A stretch of 64,000 nucleotides of DNA from Methanococcus vannielii SB (GTDB lineage Archaea > AGJL01 > Methanococci > Methanococcales > Methanococcaceae). Within the stretch, counting starts at the first letter, position 1; each line of letters begins with the position of its first letter. The notes under the pieces were generated by a model that was given only the letters and a program-made list of their open reading frames with translations, was not told the DNA's origin and did no database searches. Location: contig NC_009634.1 in the NCBI RefSeq assembly GCF_000017165.1, positions 434,001 to 498,000 on the forward strand, read 5' to 3'. Made by a program: the position numbers and the translations under genes. Shown here piece after piece: positions 9,948 to 19,069 of the stretch.

Positions 9948-10091
9948 ATGACTTAAATAAAATTATCCGTAATATGCTATAAAATATAATATAAAATATA
10001 TTATCTAACACATATATGTAATATATTAAACATCTTTTTCTTAATGTTATCGATAAAAATTATGTAAAAATTACACGAAGGGGGAAAATTC
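9948..10091. promoter_or_regulatory. Divergent promoter region between HTH gene and moaC
   Basis: About 140 bp of almost pure AT separates the divergent HTH gene and moaC. TATA-like runs occur on both strands (around 9978-10003). A 10-bp palindrome ACATATATGT lies at 10010-10019 and could be an operator for the adjacent winged-helix protein; this is inference. moaC has its own Shine-Dalgarno AAGGGGG. Confidence 0.45.
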
Positions 10092-10627
<536 letters not shown>

Positions 10628-10638
10628 GTAGATAATTC

Positions 10639-12123
10639 TTAAATCACTTTATCAAGTAGTGAAACTATATTCATTACAGGAATTTCTTTTTTAAAACTGT
10701 TTTCTTCCATGTATTTTTTCAAGCTGTCCCTAACGTGATATTCGCAAAATGGGCATACCGTAATTACATAATCTGCATCTGTTTTATATACCATATTTGC
10801 TTTTCTTTTCCCGATTAAAGCTGCAACTTCTGGCTTTCCAGAACGAACTCCCCCTCCTGCACCGCAGCACTGGTCGGGAATTTCCATTTCAACAAATTTT
10901 AATTTTGGAATGCTTTCTAAAATTTTCCTAGGTTCAAGATATACTTTTTGACCTCGTCTCAAGTGGCATGGGTCGTGGTAAGTTACTGTAATATCTAAAG
11001 GCTTATACTCAATTAATCCAACTTCTGTTAAAATTTCAGTAATATCCTTTATCTTAAACTCTTTTTCTTTGTAATCATTCTTTAAAGTGCTTCCGCACCC
11101 TGCACAAAGAGTAACAACATAGTCAACATTTAACTTATTAAAAATTTCGAGGTTTTGTTTTTTTAACATTTCTGAGATATCCGTCTGACCAGTTCTAATG
11201 TATGGGGAACCGCAACATACCTGTAACTTTGGAATTACTACTGAAACACCATGTGCATTTAAAACCCTTACTGCACTTTTTCCAAGTTCTAAAAGTCTAA
11301 AATCGACCAAACATCCTGTAAAAAATGCAACACGCAATTTTTCATTTTCTACAAAATATTCATCTTTTACTTCCTCTAAAAATGAAGATTTATCTTTTGG
11401 AATTGACCTTTTTTGGAGTAATGCGTTTTTTCTAACTTCTAAATGGCTTTCAAGATTGTATCCTTTTTTAAATGTCTTTTCCCTTAATTTTTCAACTACA
11501 TTATGTACAATATCGATTTCTTTTGGACAGACTTCAACACATCTACCGCAAGTTGTACAGTTATAAATATTTTCGTTAAATGCATCGCTTTCCCGTTTTG
11601 AATCATCTCTTTTGTCAAAAGCAAACCTTGCAAGCTGTCTCATAAATGTAGGCCCAGGATAATTAGAATATTTTCTCGCAGGACACATTGAAATACAGCT
11701 TAAACATTCAATGCATCCTCTAATCGATTTAACATCTTTAATATCGTTAGGATATATCTTTAAATTTGATAGTTCTTCAAGGTTAGGTTTACCGTTTTTT
11801 TGCTGAATGTAATTTTTCAATGTTCCTAGTTTTTTATAGTACGGACTTCTATCAACTACGAGGTCAATAATAACGTCAAATCCATCTAAGGGCTCAATAT
11901 ACATTTTATCTTCAACTTTTGTCTTACATGCAAGCCTTGATTTTTTATTTATTGTCATTGCACAGCTCCCACATTGGCCTGCCCTACAGGATACCCTAAA
12001 CTGTATATTTTCGCCGTAATTTTTATTAATATATTCTAAAGCGTCAGTTACAGTTATTTTTTCAGGTACAATAAATTCTTTAAATCCTTCGGTTTTTTTC
12101 ACGTTTATTTTAACTGTGTTCAC
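10639..12123 (-). CDS. tfrB: Thiol:fumarate reductase/succinate dehydrogenase iron-sulfur subunit
   Basis: About 494 residues from the GTG start. The N-terminal [2Fe-2S] domain has CRAGQCGSC plus a later Cys. Two [4Fe-4S] motifs follow (CIECLSCISMCP, CTTCGRCVEVCP). The second half has two CCG domains like HdrD (VCCGSPYIRTGQ, CAGCG; CCGAGGGVRSG). This is the architecture of TfrB, which in methanogens reduces fumarate with coenzymes M and B as donors for the reductive TCA branch. The flavoprotein partner TfrA is not in the window. An in-frame TTG 9 nt upstream abuts the Shine-Dalgarno (CAGGG) directly, so GTG at 12121-12123 is preferred. Confidence 0.9.
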   Translation of the reverse strand: MNTVKINVKKTEGFKEFIVPEKITVTDALEYINKNYGENIQFRVSCRAGQCGSCAMTINKKSRLACKTKVEDKMYIEPLDGFDVIIDLVVDRSPYYKKLGTLKNYIQQKNGKPNLEELSNLKIYPNDIKDVKSIRGCIECLSCISMCPARKYSNYPGPTFMRQLARFAFDKRDDSKRESDAFNENIYNCTTCGRCVEVCPKEIDIVHNVVEKLREKTFKKGYNLESHLEVRKNALLQKRSIPKDKSSFLEEVKDEYFVENEKLRVAFFTGCLVDFRLLELGKSAVRVLNAHGVSVVIPKLQVCCGSPYIRTGQTDISEMLKKQNLEIFNKLNVDYVVTLCAGCGSTLKNDYKEKEFKIKDITEILTEVGLIEYKPLDITVTYHDPCHLRRGQKVYLEPRKILESIPKLKFVEMEIPDQCCGAGGGVRSGKPEVAALIGKRKANMVYKTDADYVITVCPFCEYHVRDSLKKYMEENSFKKEIPVMNIVSLLDKVI

Positions 12124-12268
12124 ACGTATCAACCCTGAAATTCAGATAAAAAAAATAATAAATTAATAAATTTGAATCTAGATTAAATTATATTAAGGTA
12201 GTATATAAAAATGGCATATTAAGACTTGTTGTTTTAACGTTTAGAGTAAGAAATAAAATAATATCAAT

Positions 12269-12315
12269 TTCTTTAAAAAAATTTTTAATGTTATTCTTTA
12301 AAAAAATTTTTAATG
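12269..12315. repeat. 22-bp direct repeat with 25-bp period
   Basis: 12269-12290 and 12294-12315 are identical and separated by 3 bp. They lie just beyond the 3' end of the ion-exchanger gene, in the AT-rich spacer between it and the tfrB promoter region. Confidence 0.85.
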
Positions 12316-12324
12316 GTATATATT

Positions 12325-13287
12325 TTAGAATATAATTCCAATATTAAGGCCAAAAATAAATAAAAGGTAAATAATAACAAGTATCAAACCATCAAATCTC
12401 GTAATTTTCGATAGGCGGTTGTCAATCTTTTTTAAATGTAATATTCCTTTTATTTTTTCTTTATTCATCAATATAACTAATAAAAATACCATTAAAAAAT
12501 TTGTAACTAGTTCAAATTTAAATACTGGAATTTCTGAAATTAGTGCAGCAATTGCTAGTGCACCGCATGTATTTATGATGTTACTTCCAATGATATTTCC
12601 AATTACAATCCCACCAAGTTTTTGCCTTGCAGCAGCAACCGAAACAGAAAGTTCAGGTAGCGACGTTCCAAATGCAACAATTGTAAAACCAATAATTTTT
12701 TCGGAAATTCCAAATGCACTTGCAAGACCTTTTGCACCATCTACAAAGAATTGACTTCCAAATACAACAATTGCTAGCCCGATTAAAAGATAAAAAATCG
12801 ATTTTTTGAAAGTAGTATCTTTTTCGTGTTCTTCATTGTCTGCTTCACCAGTTTTTATTGTATATACTAAATAGAACAAAAGTAACAGGATTAAAATTAG
12901 TCCATCAAAGCTTGAAAATCCATTGTATCCAAGTGTAGTTAAAATTAGCGTGTAAACTAAGTATAAGTAACCATTTTTTACAACTGACTTATTTTTTATG
13001 AATACTGAAGAAATAATTAAACTTAATCCTAAAACGAGGCCAATATTTGCAATACAGCTTCCAAGGGCATTTCCTAAAGCTAAATCAACTGAACCTGTAG
13101 ATGCTGCATATGCACTTGTAAATATTTCAGGTAACGACGTTCCAAATGCAACAATTGTAGCCCCAATTACAAAGCTTGGAATTTTAAATTCCTTTGCAAA
13201 TCGTGATGCACCTAAAACAAACCAGTCACTACCATATGACAGCATCAATAAACCCAATGCTAAAAAAAGCACTGATTCAAAAAGCAT
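12325..13287 (-). CDS. Na+/Ca2+ exchanger family protein (NCX_Mj-like)
   Basis: 320 residues, about ten membrane helices in two inverted halves. Each half has the alpha-repeat GxTIVAFGTSLPE. The ion-binding glutamates are E54 and E212, in practice the positions of E54 and E213 in the crystallised M. jannaschii exchanger NCX_Mj. It is predicted to exchange cytoplasmic Ca2+ for external Na+. A hydrophilic loop (about 145-162) separates the halves. Start ATG follows GGTGAAAAT. In M. jannaschii the homologue, as I recall, also neighbours the tfrB homologue, so the pairing is conserved. Confidence 0.9.
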   Translation of the reverse strand: MLFESVLFLALGLLMLSYGSDWFVLGASRFAKEFKIPSFVIGATIVAFGTSLPEIFTSAYAASTGSVDLALGNALGSCIANIGLVLGLSLIISSVFIKNKSVVKNGYLYLVYTLILTTLGYNGFSSFDGLILILLLLFYLVYTIKTGEADNEEHEKDTTFKKSIFYLLIGLAIVVFGSQFFVDGAKGLASAFGISEKIIGFTIVAFGTSLPELSVSVAAARQKLGGIVIGNIIGSNIINTCGALAIAALISEIPVFKFELVTNFLMVFLLVILMNKEKIKGILHLKKIDNRLSKITRFDGLILVIIYLLFIFGLNIGIIF

Positions 13288-13324
13288 ATTTTCACCATAA
13301 AAAAGAATAAGGTATTATAAATCT

Positions 13325-14260
13325 TTAATAGTACATTTCATACGACTTATAAGATTTAAAACTTTCTTTTATATCCATGTTTTCAGAAATTCCTTTTCCA
13401 AACCCGTATCCAAAACTTGTTGCGATATTATTAAGCGTCATGCCAAAAAACCCGATAGAACTACTTTTTTTGTATTCATAGATTCTTGGTTCGGATATTT
13501 TTGCAAATTTACATGCCATATCAATTGCATCTTTTTCAGTTCCAACTTGGTCTATGAGGCCTGCATTTTTAGCCTGTAACCCGTTATAAATTTTTCCGTC
13601 AGCCGCAATCAATGTTTCATTTATTGTCATGTTCCTATTTTCTGCAACCATTGAAATAAAATCAAAGTACATTTCATCAACAATTGATTCAAGCATTTTA
13701 TATTCTTCTTCAGTCATTGGCCTATTTGGCGTTCCAATGTTTTTATACTTTCCACCGGTTATACTTGTTGTATTTACGCCCAGTTTTTCCATGAGGCCAT
13801 AATAGTGCAATAATTCCATTCTAACCCCTATACTTCCAACAAGGGATTGTTTTTCTGCAACGATATAATTTGATGATGATGCCGCCATGTATGCGCCTGA
13901 AGCCCCAATTGTTTCGATGTATGCCACAACTGGCTTTTTTTCGGAAACTTCTTTAATTTTTCTTGAAAGTTTTTCACTTGCAACAACTTCCCCTCCAGGA
14001 GAATTAATTTTAATGATAACTGCTTTTATATTATCATTATTTTCAACTTCATCAAGCCATTTTATATAATCTTCAACACCCGTCGTTCCAGTGCTTAATA
14101 ATCCTGAATCACTACCTTTTAAAAAGATAGCACCATCTAAATTTATCATTGCAATATTATTTGAAAAGGACGTATCAAAAGATACAACTGCCAAAATCCC
14201 AATCAATAATAGCCCCATAATAACAAATGCAGCTGCTGAATAGGTATAAACTTTTTTCAT
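13325..14260 (-). CDS. sppA: Signal peptide peptidase SppA (S49)
   Basis: 311 residues. One N-terminal membrane helix (about 7-28) anchors an external serine/lysine protease that degrades cleaved signal peptides. NSPGG lies at 87-91, nucleophile Ser121 in IGASGAYMAA and general-base Lys173 in GGKYKNIG; the 52-residue spacing matches bacterial short-form SppA. This is a single-domain, short-form enzyme. Start ATG follows AAGGGGG. It is 17 bp downstream of the OB-fold gene and probably in its transcript. Confidence 0.93.
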   Translation of the reverse strand: MKKVYTYSAAAFVIMGLLLIGILAVVSFDTSFSNNIAMINLDGAIFLKGSDSGLLSTGTTGVEDYIKWLDEVENNDNIKAVIIKINSPGGEVVASEKLSRKIKEVSEKKPVVAYIETIGASGAYMAASSSNYIVAEKQSLVGSIGVRMELLHYYGLMEKLGVNTTSITGGKYKNIGTPNRPMTEEEYKMLESIVDEMYFDFISMVAENRNMTINETLIAADGKIYNGLQAKNAGLIDQVGTEKDAIDMACKFAKISEPRIYEYKKSSSIGFFGMTLNNIATSFGYGFGKGISENMDIKESFKSYKSYEMYY

Positions 14261-14277
14261 TTCTAAGCCCCCTTAAA

Positions 14278-14895
14278 TTAGAGTATTCTATAACTTCCAG
14301 AATTTGGTTCGTAAATTTCCCCATCTTCTTTTAGTTCTGAAAGTATGTTGTCAAGTTCAGAATCACTAATTCCAACGGTTTCAACTAATTCATCGTATAA
14401 AATACCGTCATTTTCACGGATTATATCTAAAACCTTATCTTTAATATCTAATTCACCATATAGGTCTTCTAAAGCTTCATTTTCTGCTGAAAAGTCTGAA
14501 CCAAACTCATCTTTGTTATATACTATCGTTTCTTCATCTTTTACATATTTTCTCGTTTTTTCAATTTCTAAATTCCGTAATTTTTCCCATTTTTCCTTAT
14601 TTTCATTCTTTTTTGAATATATTTCAAGGGAAATACTTCTTTCACCATTATATTCTGAGATTCTGCCAATAATATCTAAAAAGTCTTTTTCTTCAATATC
14701 TAGCGCCTTATTTTCAAAGTCTTTTACTATAACTCCACCTAAGTTAAAGGTGATAATATTTGATTTATTGACGTTTTTAACTTCTCCAAGGATTCTTACC
14801 CTATGGATTCTTTTTCCATCTAAAATTAATGATTTTTCAAATATTTCATTTTCTAAAAATTCACTTGGATGGATTTTATAAGCTACGTACCTCAT
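14278..14895 (-). CDS. RPA-associated OB-fold protein (COG3390-like) with winged helix
   Basis: About 205 residues. The N-terminal half has an OB-fold pattern (VRILGEVKNVNK, ITFNLGGVIVKDF, DFLDIIGRIS). A charged linker follows, and the last 60 residues form a winged helix (LYDELVETVGISDSELDNIL). This matches archaeal RPA-family accessory proteins, which bind or assist single-stranded DNA-binding RPA; a role in replication or repair is inferred. A longer frame starts at 14922, but GGTGA lies 8 nt before the ATG at 14893-14895, so that start is used. Confidence 0.75.
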   Translation of the reverse strand: MRYVAYKIHPSEFLENEIFEKSLILDGKRIHRVRILGEVKNVNKSNIITFNLGGVIVKDFENKALDIEEKDFLDIIGRISEYNGERSISLEIYSKKNENKEKWEKLRNLEIEKTRKYVKDEETIVYNKDEFGSDFSAENEALEDLYGELDIKDKVLDIIRENDGILYDELVETVGISDSELDNILSELKEDGEIYEPNSGSYRIL

Positions 14896-15041
14896 CACGA
14901 TTCTCACCAAAATAAAAGTCATTTTTTTATTTAAAATTTAAAAAATATAAGGTTATTTATTTTGTTTTAATTTTCTTTTAATTTTTTTATAAAATTTACG
15001 TTTAATATTTTTAAGAATTTATTTATTAATAAGCCTATATT

Positions 15042-15446
15042 TTAATTATCTTCTTCATCTTCATCAATAATTACGCCGTGCCTTGTTCTTGGCGCAATGT
15101 CCTTTAATAGTTTTAAAATATCTTCGCCCTCTTCTGCGATAAATTCAAGTTTTATTCCACCATGAATATCCTTATCAAAATTCAATAACCCCGAATATGC
15201 AGCTTGTTTATTTATGTAAAATTTAGTCCTATTTCCGATAATATTCCGTTCTAAAACGTTTCTAGCTGCATCAAGTATTGCCTGACTTCGAAGTAATTCT
15301 TTAAATCTTGATACATTTTTTGACTCACAAAAAATAATATTTTCGTCAAATTCTGTTTTTATATCCATAAAAATATTTTTAATTGCGTTTAAAACCTTTT
15401 CACTATCTTCAGTTGGTTTTACCTTAGCATTTATCTTGATTATCAT
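15042..15446 (-). CDS. UPF0201 family protein
   Basis: 134 residues. The sequence shows the UPF0201 pattern: an N-terminal beta-alpha-beta unit, the FKELLRSQAILDAARNVL helix (about 49-66), and a late DKDIHGGIKLEF strand. Family members are small archaeal proteins with an RNA-binding-like fold and no established function. The C-terminus ends in a strongly acidic tail (IIDEDEEDN). Start ATG is preceded by AGTGAT. Confidence 0.8.
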   Translation of the reverse strand: MIIKINAKVKPTEDSEKVLNAIKNIFMDIKTEFDENIIFCESKNVSRFKELLRSQAILDAARNVLERNIIGNRTKFYINKQAAYSGLLNFDKDIHGGIKLEFIAEEGEDILKLLKDIAPRTRHGVIIDEDEEDN

Positions 15447-15550
15447 AAATTATCACTAACAGATCTTAAAGAAATTTTTGAATATATACTAATTAATAAA
15501 ATTTTAATTAATGAAAGTCCAGTTAATAAAATTTTAAGAATTTTTAAAAT

Positions 15551-16678
15551 TTAAAGAAGAACATTTTTCATTATTTCTATTGCCTTTTCAATGTCTTCAT
15601 ATTTAGTAGCATATGAAAATCTAACCCTGTTTTCACCCTGTTTTCCAAATGCTGACCCTGGAACGCATAATATATTATTTTTAATCAATTTTGTTGCAAC
15701 TTCCATTCCATTACCATATTCACTGACGTCAGGGAATATATAAAATGCCCCTTCTGGTTTTTGAACATTGAATATATCTTTTAATCCAGTATATATCAAG
15801 TTTCTTCTTTTTTCAAACTCTAAAACCATTTCAAAAACGCTTTTTTGGTCACCAGTAAGTGCTTCAAATGCCCCATATTGAGCAAAAGAAGTTGCGCAAG
15901 CAAATCCGTACTGGTGAATTTTCATCATATTTTCAATAAGATTATATTTTTTATCGAAGTTTTCATTTACTGCTAGATACCCAATCCTCCATCCAGTCAT
16001 TGAATAAGCTTTTGAAAATCCGTTAATCACTATTGAATTATCGGTAAATTCCATTGCAGAATAATGTTTTTTCCCATAAATTATTTTTTCATAAATTTCA
16101 TCAGAAATTACTGTAATATTGTTATCCCCTGCAATTTCACAGACTCCTTTGATTTCTTCTTTTGTTATTACGCTTCCAGTAGGGTTTGAAGGCGAATTTA
16201 AAATTATACATTTCGTTTTTTTAGAAATGTTGTTTTTTAGGGATTCTAAATCAATTTTAAATTTATCATCAAGATTTACCGGAATAACTTTCCCTTCTGA
16301 AAGTTCAGTTAGTCCTTTATACGACACAAATCCGGGGTCAGGAATTAAAACCTCTTCATTTTTATTAACTAGAGTAAATAATGAAAGCATCAGTGCTTCG
16401 GATGCACCACACGTTGTAATAATATTATTTCTTGGAACATCTAAATTATTATCTTTTTTTAATTTTTCAGAAATTGCGTTTGTAAGTTCTAAAATTCCTG
16501 CATTGGGAGAATAATGGGTTTTCCCATTTAAAAGTGCTGTTTTTGCAGCCTCAACTATGTTTTTTGGAGTGTCAAAGTCCGGTTCTCCAATTCCCAAATT
16601 TATCGAGTTTTCTGTTGCCATGTTAAATATTTTCCTAATTTCGGACTGTTCTGTTCCTAAACACCTGTTTGAAATCAT
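15551..16678 (-). CDS. PLP-dependent aminotransferase (aspartate aminotransferase type)
   Basis: 375-residue class I/II aminotransferase. Substrate-binding features include INLGIGEPDFDTP near residue 31, NSPSNPTG at about 161-168, the SDEIYE segment, and the PLP-binding lysine K223 in GFSKAYSMTGWR. The terminal RVRFSYA arginine binds the alpha-carboxylate. Homologues are annotated as aspartate aminotransferase; other amino-acid donors cannot be excluded. It is divergent from ehbC, and a TATA-like run (around 16690-16705) lies between them. Start ATG follows AAGGTGGTAGT. Confidence 0.88.
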   Translation of the reverse strand: MISNRCLGTEQSEIRKIFNMATENSINLGIGEPDFDTPKNIVEAAKTALLNGKTHYSPNAGILELTNAISEKLKKDNNLDVPRNNIITTCGASEALMLSLFTLVNKNEEVLIPDPGFVSYKGLTELSEGKVIPVNLDDKFKIDLESLKNNISKKTKCIILNSPSNPTGSVITKEEIKGVCEIAGDNNITVISDEIYEKIIYGKKHYSAMEFTDNSIVINGFSKAYSMTGWRIGYLAVNENFDKKYNLIENMMKIHQYGFACATSFAQYGAFEALTGDQKSVFEMVLEFEKRRNLIYTGLKDIFNVQKPEGAFYIFPDVSEYGNGMEVATKLIKNNILCVPGSAFGKQGENRVRFSYATKYEDIEKAIEIMKNVLL

Positions 16679-16798
16679 ACTACCACCTTAGATAATTATA
16701 TATAATCAAGAACTATAATGATTAATCATTATTATTCTGTTAGATATGTACTCGTAAAGTTATTATTCGCTTCAACGTTTAAATCATTGGTGAATTAC

Positions 16799-17059
16799 AT
16801 GTTAGAGGATATTGTATTAATAATTGCTTCCCTTGGTATAATTTTCGCATCTTTTAGACTATGGGTTGAAAAAGACCGGAAAAGAATGGTTTATGCAAGA
16901 CTCCATATTGTTGGAGTAATAGATATTGCATGTATTGTGATAATGCTTGTATTTAAACAGTATTTGCTTGCTCTTACGTACTTTATTTTAGTACCTTTTG
17001 CAGCCCATGCGATAGCTAACGCAGATTACCACGATGAATTGAAAACTAAAGGAGTGTAA
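16799..17059 (+). CDS. ehbC: Energy-converting hydrogenase B subunit C (MrpG/MbhC-like)
   Basis: 86 residues, three membrane helices. The middle resembles MnhG/MrpG antiporter subunits (YARLHIVGVIDIACIVIML). Ehb is the membrane [NiFe] hydrogenase that uses ion motive force to reduce low-potential ferredoxin for CO2 assimilation; the small MrpEFG-like subunits form its ion-channel part. In methanococci these genes are scattered, and a C-D pair alone is expected. An upstream ATG exists at 16718, but GGTGA sits just before the ATG at 16799. Subunit lettering follows the Mbh order and is less certain than the family. Confidence 0.8.
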   Translation: MLEDIVLIIASLGIIFASFRLWVEKDRKRMVYARLHIVGVIDIACIVIMLVFKQYLLALTYFILVPFAAHAIANADYHDELKTKGV

Positions 17060-17062
17060 TTT

Positions 17063-17302
17063 ATGATTTACATTGATTACTTAGTTATGGTACTCGTTTT
17101 AATGTCTTACATAGGTGCTTTAATTCAAAAAGACCTTATTAAATCCGTGGTATTAACTGGATTAGGGGGGCTTGGACTTGCATATTTATTCAGTTCATTA
17201 CTTGCGCCTGACGTTGCACTAACAGAAGCAATTTTAGGCGGTGCAGTATTACCCGCATTTTTCGCATTTACAGTTAGAAGAACACAAAGGCTTGATGAAT
17301 AA
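17063..17302 (+). CDS. ehbD: Energy-converting hydrogenase B subunit D (DUF4040/MbhD-like)
   Basis: 79 residues with two to three membrane helices. The sequence LIQKDLIKSVVLTGLGGLGL followed by LLAPDVALTEAILGG is the DUF4040 signature found in MbhD and in the C-terminal part of MrpA. It follows ehbC after 3 bp, with GGAGTG as Shine-Dalgarno, so the two are co-translated. It should help form the proton or sodium path of Ehb. Catalytic subunits of the complex are not in the window. Confidence 0.82.
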   Translation: MIYIDYLVMVLVLMSYIGALIQKDLIKSVVLTGLGGLGLAYLFSSLLAPDVALTEAILGGAVLPAFFAFTVRRTQRLDE

Positions 17303-17342
17303 TATTTAAAATTTAATAAAAAATTAAATATTTATAAAATAC

Positions 17343-17813
17343 CTATTTTTTATTATAAATTCCATCATAAGTTCCGTTTGGATTTTTAACTTCAAAAAAT
17401 ACTATTTGTGCAATTTTAGCGTATTTATACATGGTTACCGGATTCATAACATGCATTAAATAACTTGCATAACCCTCGTATCCCGGATCATGTACTGCCG
17501 TATAAAACGTTACGCCCATTCTAAGAAAAGTACTTCTTGGAAGTACAAAACCTGCCAAATTTTCTGGAATTTTCATTTTTTCATTAATTTTTACAACATA
17601 AATCCCACATTCAAGGTCAATTTTTTCGTCTTTTTCCGAATCAAAAATTAAAACGTGCTCAGGAAGAACCCGTTTTTCATTTGAGAAATCAATTGAACCG
17701 TTTCCGGAGATTTTATAGATTTTATCAAGTTTTAAGTCAATCCCACACTGTTGAAGCTGGCCTTCTTTTAAATCGGATAAAAATTCTTTTGAAATATTTG
17801 GACCAATAATCAT
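17343..17813 (-). CDS. dut: dUTPase (dCTP deaminase-like fold)
   Basis: 156 residues. The family motifs are QQCGIDLKLD (about 22-31), PRSTFLRMGV (about 91-100), HDPGYEGYA (about 107-115) and a late YAKIAQIVFFEV. It belongs to the trimeric dCTP deaminase/dUTPase family. The length and the position next to glmU and glmM match the M. jannaschii protein annotated as dUTPase, distinct from the longer bifunctional DCD-DUT. It removes dUTP to prevent uracil incorporation. Deaminase activity cannot be ruled out. Its ATG lies 2 bp from the glmU stop codon. Confidence 0.85.
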   Translation of the reverse strand: MIIGPNISKEFLSDLKEGQLQQCGIDLKLDKIYKISGNGSIDFSNEKRVLPEHVLIFDSEKDEKIDLECGIYVVKINEKMKIPENLAGFVLPRSTFLRMGVTFYTAVHDPGYEGYASYLMHVMNPVTMYKYAKIAQIVFFEVKNPNGTYDGIYNKK

Positions 17814-17814
17814 T

Positions 17815-19059
17815 TTAATTCCTCTTTTTAATTATTAATTCGTCTTTTTTATAAACAAAGCTTTCTTTTTCAATATCTTTATCAACTAGGCAATTTGCAC
17901 CAATAATTGAATTACTCCCAACTTTAACGCCAGGCATTAATGAAACTTGAATTCCTGTTTTTACATTGTCGCCGATAACTGCACCAAATTTCCTGACACT
18001 TTTTACCTTCGTACCCTTAATATTTAGAGTAACTGGTTCGTCATCAAACCTTAAATTTGCGGTTATCGTGTTACATCCAAAATTACAGTCTGAACCGATA
18101 ATACTATCCCCAACATACGAAAGATGCGGTATTTTAGTATTTTTCATTATAATACTCCCTTTAATCTCAGAAGAATTTCCAACAAAAGTATCTTCCATTA
18201 AAACAGTATTTGGCCTTATATATGCTAAAGGCCCAATAAATGCACCTGATTTTATAATTACTGGCCCTTCAATTACTGAATTTGATTTTACAGTTACTCC
18301 TTCTTCAATAATAACATTTCCTGTGATTGTTACATTATTTTCAATATTTCCAGAAATTTTTGGCATTATATTTTTTAAAAAATAATTATTTGCACTTAAA
18401 ACGTCCCAAGGCCTCCCAATATCGTTCCAGTACCCGTTTAATTCAATTCCATAAAGTTTACTGCTTTCAATTAGTTTTTTTAAGGCATCGGTTAATTCAA
18501 TTTCCCCCCGTTCTGAAGGAAGCAGATTTTCCAAAATTTCAAAAACAAAATTTTCCAGTTTATAAATTCCAGCATTTATCAAATTTGATGTAAATTTTGA
18601 TTTTATTTCATCTTCATTTGGTTTTTCAAGTAAATTTATAACTTTATTATCGTATCCAAGCTCAATTACTCCAAAATTTTCAGGATTATCTACTTTTGAT
18701 AAGCCAACAGCATTTTCATAATTTAAAAATTCCAAAATATCGCTTTCAAAAATTACATCCCCATTTAAGACTAAAAAATCTCCTTTTATGTAGTTTTTAG
18801 CCATTAATACAGCATGCCCCGTTCCAAGCTGTTTTTCTTGAACTATAAATTCTATTTTTTCATTCCCGTAAAAATAATCTATTATTTTTTCTTTTTCAAA
18901 ACCAACTACCAAGTATATTTTTTCAACGTGATTTTCAATTTTTTCAATAATATGTTCAAGTATTGGTTTTCCCGCAATTGGGATCATTGGTTTTGGACGA
19001 TTTTCGGTTATAGGATAAAGTCTTGTTCCACTTCCGGCACATAATATTACTGCATCCAT
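17815..19059 (-). CDS. glmU: Bifunctional GlmU-type sugar-1-phosphate nucleotidyltransferase/acetyltransferase
   Basis: 414 residues. The N-terminal nucleotidyltransferase (about 1-225) has the GSGTRLYPITENRPKPMIP signature and NGDVIFESDILEF. The C-terminal part (about 240-405) is a left-handed beta-helix of hexapeptide repeats (VIEEGVTVKSNSVIEGPVII). Archaeal relatives acetylate glucosamine-1-P and transfer UMP to make UDP-GlcNAc. Some use dTTP with glucose-1-P, so nucleotide preference is open. It lies between glmM and dut in one minus-strand operon, supplying the glycan locus next door. Start ATG follows GGGGGAAAAT. Confidence 0.9.
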   Translation of the reverse strand: MDAVILCAGSGTRLYPITENRPKPMIPIAGKPILEHIIEKIENHVEKIYLVVGFEKEKIIDYFYGNEKIEFIVQEKQLGTGHAVLMAKNYIKGDFLVLNGDVIFESDILEFLNYENAVGLSKVDNPENFGVIELGYDNKVINLLEKPNEDEIKSKFTSNLINAGIYKLENFVFEILENLLPSERGEIELTDALKKLIESSKLYGIELNGYWNDIGRPWDVLSANNYFLKNIMPKISGNIENNVTITGNVIIEEGVTVKSNSVIEGPVIIKSGAFIGPLAYIRPNTVLMEDTFVGNSSEIKGSIIMKNTKIPHLSYVGDSIIGSDCNFGCNTITANLRFDDEPVTLNIKGTKVKSVRKFGAVIGDNVKTGIQVSLMPGVKVGSNSIIGANCLVDKDIEKESFVYKKDELIIKKRN

Positions 19060-19069
19060 ATTTTCCCCC

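Noticed and set aside
14345-14881. 178-codon Ser-rich frame opposite the OB-fold gene
   Set aside because: Composition (Ser, Phe, Ile) is what reverse-complemented Lys/Glu-rich coding DNA gives; the sense frame has a better start and domains.
17966-18385. 139-codon frame opposite glmU
   Set aside because: Antisense shadow of a clear enzyme gene; no start signals.
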